Position numbers and translations under genes: made by a program. A DNA stretch of 64,000 nucleotides from Clostridium sp. AM22-11AC (GTDB lineage Bacteria > Bacillota > Clostridia > Lachnospirales > Lachnospiraceae). Below the pieces are notes generated by a model. It had not been told where the DNA came from, did no database searches, and was given only the letters and a program-made list of their open reading frames with translations. The DNA is taken from positions 496,001 to 560,000 of the forward strand of contig NZ_QUCM01000001.1 in NCBI RefSeq assembly GCF_003473545.1, read 5' to 3'. Numbering within the stretch: position 1 is the first letter of the stretch; each line of letters starts with the position of its first letter. Of this stretch, positions 54,032-61,897 are shown piece by piece.

Positions 54032-55907
54032 CCTGTTCCTCCTTCTTCGTCGGCTCTTCTTCCATATCATCACTCATGTTATCTTTCCATGGAAAACAAA
54101 GCATGATCATAGTTCCCATTCCTTCAGCACTTTCAATGGATACCTTATACTCCGGACCATAGTTTAAGCTGATCCGCCTGCATACGTTACGAAGTCCGAT
54201 GCTGTTGCTGGAAGGACTGTCTATATCATGGCGCAGCATCTCTAACTGTTCTTCACTCATACCACATCCATCATCGGAAACCTGGATATATAGGCGGTCC
54301 TCGTCTCTATATCCCAAAATATCAATATGCAGGATCTGATGACTGTCTGTAATACCATGGATCACTGCATTTTCCACAATAGGCTGGAATACCAGCTTTA
54401 AAACATGGCAGGAATACAGCTCCCTGTCAATGCAGATGTTAAACTGAATCCGTTCATTGTACTGATATGCAAGAATAGCCCGGTAGATATTTAACTGATG
54501 GATTTCTTCTTCCAAAGGCACTTCTTTTGTGGTATTCCGAAGGCCATACTGGAGATTCTGCCCTAACAGTTCTGCCATGGTAGCTGTTTCATAATCCTGG
54601 CACATATAAGCCTTCATGTGCATGATCTCCAGAGTATTATACAGATAATGGGGATTGATCTGGGTCCTTAAAAGCTGCAGTTCTGTTTCCTGTTTTTCCT
54701 GTTGCTTTACAAATACCTCATGGATCAGCAGATCAATACGTTTTGACATTTTATTAAAAGAGGATACCAGAGTCTGAAATTCCTCTGGAAGTCCTTCTTT
54801 TGAAACTTTATTTATGTGACCCAGTTCAAAATGATTACAGGCTTCGATCAGACGGTTTAATGCCTTTAAGATCCGGCCTACCATCTGAAAGATCAGAAAT
54901 ATGATCCCACCTAAGATCATACCTATGGGAATGATATTTAACATCTGGATCCTTCCCATATTTCCAAAAATGTCAGACAAAGGAGTCTGTAATACCAGAG
55001 TGTAGCCATTAGCGTGGCCGATCACATTGTATACACAGGAGTTTTTATCACTGTGCTTTAATTTTCTGCTCTGGTAATTTTCTTTTCGTTCTGTTTTTTT
55101 CAGATTTTCTTTTACAAATCCCTGATAGCTTTCTTCCTGTTCTATATTTCCATACAAAAGCTTCCCGTCTTTATATACCGCAAATCTCTGATTCGGTGCC
55201 TGACGGTTCTGCTCAAAATAATTTTCCAGATAAGAAGTATCTATTCCTGCCACGCAATAGCCTACGATCTTGATCGTATTCAGATCCAGAATGCCTCTGC
55301 CAATGCATAATGAACCGCCGTCACGCATATTCATACCCGATCCTCTAAATTCCTGCGCAGCTATGAGAAGTGGCGTACCTGTTTTATAAGCAGAAATTTT
55401 TTTATACCATTCTGCCTTTTCCTTATCCAGAAAGCTAATGCCGTAATTTGCCCCTTTTGAAGTGTATACGCCGTTTCCTTCAAGATCATAAAGAGCAATA
55501 AAGCTGGTAGATTCTGTTGTAAAACGATTCTGGGCCTGAGTATTAAAATACGAATAAAAACGAAAATTTTTAAGGATGGGGCCTTCCCTTAACGTACTGC
55601 ACAAATAGGGGTCATTATTCTGGGCATATAACTGGGCCGGGAAAAAGGTGGCCTGTTCCAGTTCTTTTACAGATATCTCCACCCGGTCTAACAGCTGCTC
55701 TCCTATCTGGAAATACCGGTGGGTAGCCATATTATAATTCTGGTAGGCACTTACAGTTACAAGATAACATAAAAATGCCATGGTAAGGAATATCTGCAGG
55801 CCTGCCAGAAGGATTAGCCATTTTTTAATTGAATCTGTTTTTGTCATATTTTTCTTTACATCTTTCCAATTAGCTATATATTTTTTCACTTTCTGCCATT
55901 TTTTCAT
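54006..55907 (-). CDS. Sensor histidine kinase (YesM type)
   Basis: This 633-residue kinase has two TM helices flanking an extracytoplasmic sensor domain of about 290 residues, then a HAMP region (about 350-400), the His_kinase region with ELQLLRTQINPHYLYNTLEI (phospho-His in NPHYLYN) and an ATPase with FQPIVENAVIHG and DDGCGMSEEQ, then NSIGLRNVCRRI. This is the YesM family. The start at 55907 follows GAGGTGCG; a longer frame at 55961 has no site. It is divergent from the sugar-importer operon it likely controls. Confidence 0.92.
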   Translation of the reverse strand: MKKWQKVKKYIANWKDVKKNMTKTDSIKKWLILLAGLQIFLTMAFLCYLVTVSAYQNYNMATHRYFQIGEQLLDRVEISVKELEQATFFPAQLYAQNNDPYLCSTLREGPILKNFRFYSYFNTQAQNRFTTESTSFIALYDLEGNGVYTSKGANYGISFLDKEKAEWYKKISAYKTGTPLLIAAQEFRGSGMNMRDGGSLCIGRGILDLNTIKIVGYCVAGIDTSYLENYFEQNRQAPNQRFAVYKDGKLLYGNIEQEESYQGFVKENLKKTERKENYQSRKLKHSDKNSCVYNVIGHANGYTLVLQTPLSDIFGNMGRIQMLNIIPIGMILGGIIFLIFQMVGRILKALNRLIEACNHFELGHINKVSKEGLPEEFQTLVSSFNKMSKRIDLLIHEVFVKQQEKQETELQLLRTQINPHYLYNTLEIMHMKAYMCQDYETATMAELLGQNLQYGLRNTTKEVPLEEEIHQLNIYRAILAYQYNERIQFNICIDRELYSCHVLKLVFQPIVENAVIHGITDSHQILHIDILGYRDEDRLYIQVSDDGCGMSEEQLEMLRHDIDSPSSNSIGLRNVCRRISLNYGPEYKVSIESAEGMGTMIMLCFPWKDNMSDDMEEEPTKKEEQDVPDPISR

Positions 55908-56060
55908 ATATCTATCGCACCTCTTTATATAAAAATATACAACAATCTTTGAAAATGGCAAGTAAAATTTGAATATGGTATTTATAATTTTCCTGAAAAA
56001 GCCTATACTTTGGCTACAAGTTAAGACTGTACAAGAAACATATATGAAAGGGGAAACATT

Positions 56061-57386
56061 ATGAAAAAAAGATTTACAGCATGTATGATCGGAGCCACTC
56101 TTTTAACAGCTGCACTGACCGGTTGCTCAGGAGGAAAAACCGCTGATGCTCCTGCTTCCAGTGCAGACCAGACCACAGCTGCCGAAGCTGCCAGCACAGA
56201 TGCTGCTTCCGGAGGCAAAGTAGCCATTGAGTTGTTCCATCAGAAACCAGAGAACGTAGAGCTTTACAACACTCTGGTAAACAAATTCATGGAAGAAAAC
56301 CCGGATATACAGGTAAACGTTACTCTGGCTGAATCCACCACAACTACACTGATCTCCCGTGTAGCAGCAGGAAATATTCCTCAGTTAGTATCTGTATTCC
56401 CATGGAATGCATCCTATAAAGATATGTTCAGGGAAGGTCTTTTCATGGATCTGACGGATCAGGACTTTATGAAACGTGTAACTCCTTCCGTTCTGGAACG
56501 CTGCGAAGTGAATGGAAAACAGTACTCCCTTCCACTGACCACCAATTCCTTTGGTCTGTACTACAACGTAGATATTTTTAATGAACTGGGACTTACCATT
56601 CCAAAGACCATGGATGAAATGTGGGGTGTATGCGACAAGTTAGTTGAAGCCGGTATCCAGCCATTCTCCTTCCCGGATAAGAAAGCAGTCCGCATCAACC
56701 AGCAGTTTGACCGTATGCTCATTGGCTGCGTGGACCATGACTTCTATAGCAAGTGTGATGAACAGATCAATGGCAGCTACAACATTAAAGATGATCCTAA
56801 CATCCGCAAATATGCAGAAACCATATTGAAGCTGCGTGAATACGGAAATCCTGATTCTCTTGGATATGATGACGAACCTGCTTATGAAGAATTTACCAGC
56901 GGAAAATCTGCTATGTACATTGATGGTTCCTGGGCAGTAACTACTTTCGAGACCATGAATCCGGATTTGAATTTCAACTGTACCGCTATTCCTGCTATTA
57001 CAACTGATGATTTCTGGACCTGTGGTACTGTTGATACTGCTTATTCTATTTCTGCTGACTGCACACCAGAACAGCAGGATGCATGCATCCGCTTCCTTGA
57101 TTTTCTTGTACGTGAAGATATTGCACAGGAATTCAGTGACGGTGACAAAAACCCAACTCTGATCCAGGGTGTCGAATACAACGTTCCACAGCTTAAAGAG
57201 ATCAACGACTACATTGACGAAGGCAGATTTGCTCCTTCTTTAGCAAGTATTTGGACACAGGATTTAAGAAACAGCCTGGTTGTATCTGTACAGGCCCTGA
57301 TCTTAGATAAGGATGTAGATACCTTCTTAGACGAATTCCAGTCTTTAGTAGAAGAATACTATACTCCTGCTGAATCTGAATCCTAA
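56061..57386 (+). CDS. Extracellular sugar-binding lipoprotein (CUT1 type)
   Basis: This 441-residue binding protein has a signal peptide with lipobox ALTGC (Cys 22), a Gly/Ala/Thr linker, then a type 1 sugar-binding fold (AIELFHQKPENVELYNTLVN, LTTNSFGLYYNVDIFNELGL, SAMYIDGSWAV). It is the first gene of a CUT1 importer, after the YesM/YesN pair. Likely ligand: an oligosaccharide; esterase genes downstream hint at an acylated one (inference). Confidence 0.92.
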   Translation: MKKRFTACMIGATLLTAALTGCSGGKTADAPASSADQTTAAEAASTDAASGGKVAIELFHQKPENVELYNTLVNKFMEENPDIQVNVTLAESTTTTLISRVAAGNIPQLVSVFPWNASYKDMFREGLFMDLTDQDFMKRVTPSVLERCEVNGKQYSLPLTTNSFGLYYNVDIFNELGLTIPKTMDEMWGVCDKLVEAGIQPFSFPDKKAVRINQQFDRMLIGCVDHDFYSKCDEQINGSYNIKDDPNIRKYAETILKLREYGNPDSLGYDDEPAYEEFTSGKSAMYIDGSWAVTTFETMNPDLNFNCTAIPAITTDDFWTCGTVDTAYSISADCTPEQQDACIRFLDFLVREDIAQEFSDGDKNPTLIQGVEYNVPQLKEINDYIDEGRFAPSLASIWTQDLRNSLVVSVQALILDKDVDTFLDEFQSLVEEYYTPAESES

Positions 57387-57400
57387 TTTTTCAATTCTTA

Positions 57401-57437
57401 TGTATTACTGGGATCTTTCTGTGATCCCAGTAATACA
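57401..57437 (+). terminator. Intercistronic hairpin after sugar-binding gene
   Basis: Perfect 15-bp stem TGTATTACTGGGATC with its complement, 7-base loop. No T-run follows, so it is more likely a 3' stabiliser than a terminator. Confidence 0.7.
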
Positions 57438-57462
57438 TTCCTAAAAAAATGGAGGCAGCATC

Positions 57463-58344
57463 ATGAAATCAACGAAAAACCGTGATCGCAATATCACACA
57501 CTTTTTATATGTACTACCGAATCTGATCATGTATTCCTTTCTCTCTATTGTTCCAATTGTCCTTGGGCTGTATTATAGCTTTACCAACTGGAACGGTATC
57601 GGTAAGAACTATAAATTTGTAGGCCTTAAAAACTATATTAAAATTTTATCCGACAATCGTTTTCGGAAAGCCGTACTATTTAATATACGATATGCCGCAA
57701 TGCTGATCATCTGCGTAATGCTGCTGTCTGTTGTACTTGCACTGTTAATGAACACAAAGATCCGTGGTCAGAACTGCTTCAGAGCTATCTATTTTTTTCC
57801 GGCCTGTGTCAGTATGCTGACCATTGGACTGATCTTCAACTATATTTTCTTTCAGGGAATCCCCAGTCTCGGAACTTCCCTTGGGATTGAAGCATTACAA
57901 AAAAATATTTTATCTGGCAGAAGCACTGCTATTTACGGTATCCTGATCACAAATATATGGAAAAGCGTTGCAATTCCAACAGTTTTAGTCATTTCCGCTT
58001 TGCAGACCATTCCAGGTGAGATTATCGAAGCAGCCATTGTAGATGGTGCAAATGGCCGTCAGCGTTTTTTCTACATCACCCTTCGCTACATTCTGCCTAT
58101 TTTAAGTATTATTTTTGTCCTTGTCCTGAAAGAAGGACTTATGATCTACGATTACATTATGGCAATGACCTCTGGCGGACCAGCAGGCGCAACAGAAAGT
58201 ATCACTCTTTCCATTTACCGTATCGGCTTTGAAGACATGAAGTTTGGATATGCCATTTCCCAGGCTATGATCGTTGCCGTTATCATTGCAGTTATTTCCA
58301 TTACCCAGATCCGATTTACTGACAAAAAGAAGATCTACGATTAA
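57463..58344 (+). CDS. CUT1 sugar ABC transporter permease (MalF/LplB type)
   Basis: This 293-residue protein has six TM segments, an N-terminal FLYVLPNLIMYSFLSIVPIV and the EAA loop EIIEAAIVDGANGRQRFFYI near residue 186. Pairs with the next gene. The start follows TGGAGG. Confidence 0.93.
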   Translation: MKSTKNRDRNITHFLYVLPNLIMYSFLSIVPIVLGLYYSFTNWNGIGKNYKFVGLKNYIKILSDNRFRKAVLFNIRYAAMLIICVMLLSVVLALLMNTKIRGQNCFRAIYFFPACVSMLTIGLIFNYIFFQGIPSLGTSLGIEALQKNILSGRSTAIYGILITNIWKSVAIPTVLVISALQTIPGEIIEAAIVDGANGRQRFFYITLRYILPILSIIFVLVLKEGLMIYDYIMAMTSGGPAGATESITLSIYRIGFEDMKFGYAISQAMIVAVIIAVISITQIRFTDKKKIYD

Positions 58345-58359
58345 AACAGGAGGTATCCC

Positions 58360-59193
58360 ATGAAAAAAAGAAACATCTTACATGCTCTGATCTATACAGT
58401 GCTGACTCTGGGCGCTCTCCTTGTATTTTTCCCATTTTATCTTACTGTAGTTTCTTCTTTAAAGGATATGAGCGACATCTTCAGCAATTTCTTCGGCCTT
58501 CCAAGGCATATTGTTTTTGACAATTTTGCCTACGTACTCCAGCGACCGGATTATTTCATCGCACTGAAAAACTCTGCGATTATCACTGGTGTAGCCATTG
58601 TTGCCATGGTATTTTTCCTTCCCATGTGTGCTTACGCCATTTCCCGCAGAAGATTTACATCCCGTTTTTACAGCTTTCTCTACTTTTTCATGGTAGCCGG
58701 TATTTTTATCCCTTTCCAGGTAAAAATGCTTCCCATGGTAAAGTTAATGAGCAATATCGGTCTTCTTAACAGGACTGGCGCCATCCTTTTCTACATTGCA
58801 AACTCCACCTGCGAAGGTATCTTCCTTTTAGTAGGCTATCTGGCTTCCATGCCTACTGATCTGGAAGAAGCTGCCTATATTGACGGCGCTACTACAAACC
58901 AGGTGTTTTATAAGATCGTGCGTCCTATTATGAAACCTATCATATCCACAGTTGTTATCAAAAACTCCCTGTGGATCTGGAATGACTACTTTATGCCATC
59001 CCTTGTATTAAACCAGTCTAACTTAAACCGTACACTGACTTTGTACCAGTACTCATTCCGTACAGAAAACTCTACCAATTTCACTATTGTATTTGCAGTT
59101 ATGCTTCTTTCTATCCTGCCGATCTTTATCGTTTACTGCCTGTTCCAGAAACAGATCGTCTCCGGCATGATGGAAGGTGCTGTCAAAGGTTAG
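58360..59193 (+). CDS. CUT1 sugar ABC transporter permease (MalG/LplC type)
   Basis: This is a 277-residue protein with six TM segments, an N-terminal LVFFPFYLTVVSSLKDMSDI, the EAA loop DLEEAAYIDGATTNQVFYKI and the family's C-terminal KQIVSGMMEGAVKG. No ATPase gene is in the operon, so the shared MsmK-type ATPase must come from elsewhere, as is common for CUT1 systems in Firmicutes. Confidence 0.93.
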   Translation: MKKRNILHALIYTVLTLGALLVFFPFYLTVVSSLKDMSDIFSNFFGLPRHIVFDNFAYVLQRPDYFIALKNSAIITGVAIVAMVFFLPMCAYAISRRRFTSRFYSFLYFFMVAGIFIPFQVKMLPMVKLMSNIGLLNRTGAILFYIANSTCEGIFLLVGYLASMPTDLEEAAYIDGATTNQVFYKIVRPIMKPIISTVVIKNSLWIWNDYFMPSLVLNQSNLNRTLTLYQYSFRTENSTNFTIVFAVMLLSILPIFIVYCLFQKQIVSGMMEGAVKG

Positions 59194-59205
59194 GAGGTAT
59201 ATACA

Positions 59206-60024
59206 TTGGCTTTATTACATGTGAATTTCCACTCAAAGGTCCTGAATATGGACACTAAGATCGGCGTGATCATGCCCCAGAAAATGCAGGGCATCGGTCT
59301 TGCCGGAAGCGAGCAGGCAGACAGCTTTCCAGTTCTGTGGCTGTTGCACGGACGCAGTGATGATTATACCATCTGGATGCGCCGTACTTCTATCGAACGC
59401 TACGCAGCTCCTTTAGGTCTGATGGTCATTATGCCGGAGGTAAGCTACAGCCGTTATATCAATATGAAGCATGGTCCCCGCTATTATGACTATATTTCAA
59501 AGGAACTGCCTGAATTTTGTGCAAAATTATTCCCGAAAATGAGTCGGAAACGGGAAGATAACTACATTGCCGGATTGTCCATGGGCGGCGGCGGCGCTAT
59601 GTGGGTAGGTCTGCACAATCCGGACAAATATGGCTGGATCTGTATGCTTTCCACTGGAGGAGTTGCTCCACTGGAGCACCTTTGGAGAAATACAGTTGTC
59701 AGTGACTATATGTTTAAAAAATGCAATGAGGACATTTACGGCACCTCTGATTCTGATTCCCTTGCAGGAACAGAATACGACATTTTAAAGCTGATCCAGG
59801 ATACTGCAAAAGAGCATACTGTACTGCCAAAAATATACCACGCTATGGGTACAGAAGATGTCCGATATCCTGTTGCCATGGAGATCAAAAAAACCTTTGA
59901 AAACCTTCCCGGTAATCCATATGAGTATGAATACCACGAAGGTCCCGGTGTCCATGAGTGGGTCTTCTGGGATGAATGGATCCAACATTTCCTTGACACT
60001 CTTGCGTTGAAAGGAGGAAACTAA
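59206..60024 (+). CDS. Alpha/beta-hydrolase esterase (EstA/tributyrin esterase-like)
   Basis: This 272-residue cytosolic esterase has no signal peptide. It starts at a TTG (59206) 8 bases behind AGGAGG. The catalytic triad is visible: nucleophile S125 in IAGLSMGGGGAMWVG, D218 in GTEDVRYPV and H250 in GPGVHEWVFWDEW. The oxyanion region LLHGRSDDYTIWM (47-59) is present. Such enzymes remove acetyl, feruloyl or other acyl groups from sugars. Its place after a CUT1 importer suggests deacylation of imported oligosaccharides (inference). Confidence 0.87.
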   Translation: MALLHVNFHSKVLNMDTKIGVIMPQKMQGIGLAGSEQADSFPVLWLLHGRSDDYTIWMRRTSIERYAAPLGLMVIMPEVSYSRYINMKHGPRYYDYISKELPEFCAKLFPKMSRKREDNYIAGLSMGGGGAMWVGLHNPDKYGWICMLSTGGVAPLEHLWRNTVVSDYMFKKCNEDIYGTSDSDSLAGTEYDILKLIQDTAKEHTVLPKIYHAMGTEDVRYPVAMEIKKTFENLPGNPYEYEYHEGPGVHEWVFWDEWIQHFLDTLALKGGN

Positions 60025-60025
60025 C

Positions 60026-60766
60026 ATGGCTCTCATACTGGACCACTTTTATTCAGCTGCCCTTACGGAATGCAATTCCCTGACAGCTATTGTTCCTGTG
60101 GAAAACAATGAAAAAAGCTCTTATCCTGTTTTATGGCTGCTTCCCCCTGCAGGCTGCGACCACACAGCATGGCAGCGCCATACAGCTGTAGAGGATCTGG
60201 CAGATGAACTGGGCATTATCATTGTGATGCCGGATCTGAAATTAAGCTACGGGCTTGATATGATCCATGGATTTGCTTATTTCCAGATGCTTACAAAAGA
60301 GCTTCCGGAAATGGTTGCTGACTATTTCCCGGCTGACCTGGGCTTCCAGATGATCGCCGGTGTAAAGGAAGGAGGCTATACAGCCTTAAACGCAGCTCTT
60401 TCTGTTCCTGGACAGTACCATATGGCAGCATCTTACAGCTGCGGTTCTCTTACAGACGAGACTTTTGACCCAGAACTGGATAAGCAGCTGGATAATGCAT
60501 TTGGAACCACTGATCTTCGCACATTGAATGGCACGGATAAGGATCTGAAAATGCTGGTTCAAACATCCAAAGATCACAATATGGTCCTTTCTTTAGAGTA
60601 TTCTGAGAAAGATGACTATAAAGCTTCCTCTGCTCTTTTAGCTGACTGCATCCTGAAAAGTTCTTTTAGCAACCGGTCTGTACGGGTACAAAAAGAAGCT
60701 CTTACCTGGTCAAAATGGGCTGAAGCTTTAAAAACCGATGTTAAAAATGCTTTGAAACAGCTTTGA
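60026..60766 (+). CDS. Catalytically inactive paralogue of the upstream esterase
   Basis: This 246-residue protein is colinear with the preceding esterase (YPVLWLLPPAGCDHTAWQRH vs FPVLWLLHGRSDDYTIWMRR). The nucleophile motif GLSMGG is replaced by GVKEGG (Lys at 114), the LLHG oxyanion motif by LLPP, and the C-terminal VHEWVFW by EALTWSKW, so both Ser and His are missing. One base separates the genes. It is an intact frame with normal codon use, so not simple decay: a pseudoenzyme, perhaps a subunit or binding partner. Confidence 0.82.
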   Translation: MALILDHFYSAALTECNSLTAIVPVENNEKSSYPVLWLLPPAGCDHTAWQRHTAVEDLADELGIIIVMPDLKLSYGLDMIHGFAYFQMLTKELPEMVADYFPADLGFQMIAGVKEGGYTALNAALSVPGQYHMAASYSCGSLTDETFDPELDKQLDNAFGTTDLRTLNGTDKDLKMLVQTSKDHNMVLSLEYSEKDDYKASSALLADCILKSSFSNRSVRVQKEALTWSKWAEALKTDVKNALKQL

Positions 60767-60804
60767 TCAGGCAGATCAAGCTTCACAAGAAAGGATGATA
60801 TCAT

Positions 60805-61194
60805 ATGACTCCTGGTGCTTATTGTGACGGGATCCAGCATGTTGGAATCCCAACAGATCATTTAGAAAATACGATCCATTTTTACGAGGATCTGGGATTC
60901 CAGGTCATCTTAAGGGCTTGTGTCCCGGAAAAGAACCAGCATGTAGCTTTTTTGCAGTTAGGAAATCTGGTGATCGAAACTTATGAGGATCCTGTGGCTC
61001 TCTGTGACGGAGCCATTAACCACATTGCCTTAAACTGCCTGGATATTGAAAAAGCCTACGAAGCTGCTTTAAACCAGAAGCATCTGGTGTTGAGCAATGG
61101 CATTGAAGCTCTTGATTTCTGGGAAAGAGGTGTGTACTTCTTTATCATCCAGGGACCAAACAAAGAGCGGATCGAGTTTTGCCAGAAACTGTAA
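60805..61194 (+). CDS. VOC superfamily protein (glyoxalase/dioxygenase-like)
   Basis: This 129-residue protein has two beta-alpha-beta-beta-beta halves: CDGIQHVGIPTDHLENTIHF then YEDLGF, and INHIALNCLDIEKAYEAALN. Metal-ligand candidates H12 (QHVGI), E55 and H72 are seen, with the late E126. VOC proteins include glyoxalases, epimerases and resistance proteins. It ends the sugar operon on the same strand; an epimerase or isomerase role is possible but unproven. Confidence 0.85.
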   Translation: MTPGAYCDGIQHVGIPTDHLENTIHFYEDLGFQVILRACVPEKNQHVAFLQLGNLVIETYEDPVALCDGAINHIALNCLDIEKAYEAALNQKHLVLSNGIEALDFWERGVYFFIIQGPNKERIEFCQKL

Positions 61195-61224
61195 ATTTGA
61201 TTTTTAGGGGAGTATTTGTATAGA

Positions 61225-61258
61225 TCACAGAACGCGCCTTCTGGCGCGTTTTCTGTGT
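61225..61258 (+). terminator. Terminator of the sugar-importer operon
   Basis: CACAGAaCGCGCC pairs with GGCGCGTTTTCTGTG around TTCT. GC-rich stem but short T-run. Confidence 0.75.
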
Positions 61259-61264
61259 GGATAA

Positions 61265-61313
61265 AGCAAAAACAGGCTGAACATTTTTATATGACATGCA
61301 GCCTGTTTTTGCT
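61265..61313. terminator. Second strong hairpin, probably bidirectional
   Basis: Perfect 15-bp stem AGCAAAAACAGGCTG / CAGCCTGTTTTTGCT. A third weaker one (ACAGAA..CTGCC / GGCAG..TTCTGT) follows at 61319-61352, so three hairpins lie in a row before the convergent mini-fur stop. Confidence 0.75.
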
Positions 61314-61368
61314 ATGCATACAGAAGAACCTGCCATGAGGCAGTTTCTGTAAGTAAACTATCCCGGCT

Positions 61369-61626
61369 TTAGCTGATCTTATCTTCAACTGGATAAGAAT
61401 ATCTGTATCCTCTGCTTAAAAATCCCATTTCCTCTAATACGCCTACCATTCTGTAAACAGTCGCCAAGCCGATAGTTGGATCCTTTTTGGAGGCCATGTA
61501 GTAGATTTCCTTACAGCTGGACCATTTTCCTTCTAATATAACATCCAGAAGGATTTTTCTCTGTCCTGTGATCCTTTTTCCTTTTCTCTGAAGTTCTCCT
61601 ATGATCTGCGCTTTCTGATCTGACAT
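61369..61626 (-). CDS. Miniature Fur-family regulator (DNA-binding domain only)
   Basis: This 85-residue protein has the Fur winged HTH: RITGQRKILLDVILEG, SSCKEIYYMASKKDPTIGLA, TVYRMVGVLEEMGFLSRGYR. It stops where Fur proteins normally begin the dimerisation and metal-sensing domain; no HHH or CxxC motif follows in any frame nearby. MSDQKAQ is taken as the start (61626) because GGAGGAGA is before it. Promoter with a DtxR-like box upstream. Either a truncated remnant or a metal-blind modulator that competes at Fur sites. Confidence 0.82.
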   Translation of the reverse strand: MSDQKAQIIGELQRKGKRITGQRKILLDVILEGKWSSCKEIYYMASKKDPTIGLATVYRMVGVLEEMGFLSRGYRYSYPVEDKIS

Positions 61627-61742
61627 AAGTCTCCTCCTTCTTTTAAGCATCACGGATATCCTGTTTTGATGCCTTTTATCCATATTTCCTACATAGTCTG
61701 TTTCATCTTTTTTATTTTATACATTTTGGATCTGTGTTATAG

Positions 61743-61803
61743 TTAGTTTAGACTAATTTATCTAACCGTTTATAAGATTAGCACCAACTAACTTTCTTGT
61801 CAA
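61743..61803 (-). promoter_or_regulatory. mini-fur promoter with DtxR/IdeR-like box
   Basis: TTGACA and TAATCT are 17 bases apart on the minus strand (61775-61803). Just downstream TTAGTTTAGACTAATTTA (61743-61760) matches the DtxR/IdeR consensus at about 15 of 19 positions and shares AGTTAG-N6-CTAATTTA with the feo promoter. Confidence 0.65.
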
Positions 61804-61821
61804 CTGTTTTTTGATAAAAAA

Positions 61822-61874
61822 TAAGCAACAAGTACTATCTGTTAAGGTTCTCCAGACAATACCTGTTGCTTGAG
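61822..61874 (-). terminator. Terminator after the 2HCT transporter gene
   Basis: AAGCAACAGGTA pairs with (AG)TACT-TGTTGCTT, loop about 30 bases, followed on the minus strand by ATTTTTTA. Confidence 0.7.
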
Positions 61875-61897
61875 TTTACATGAAAATGACTATTCGA

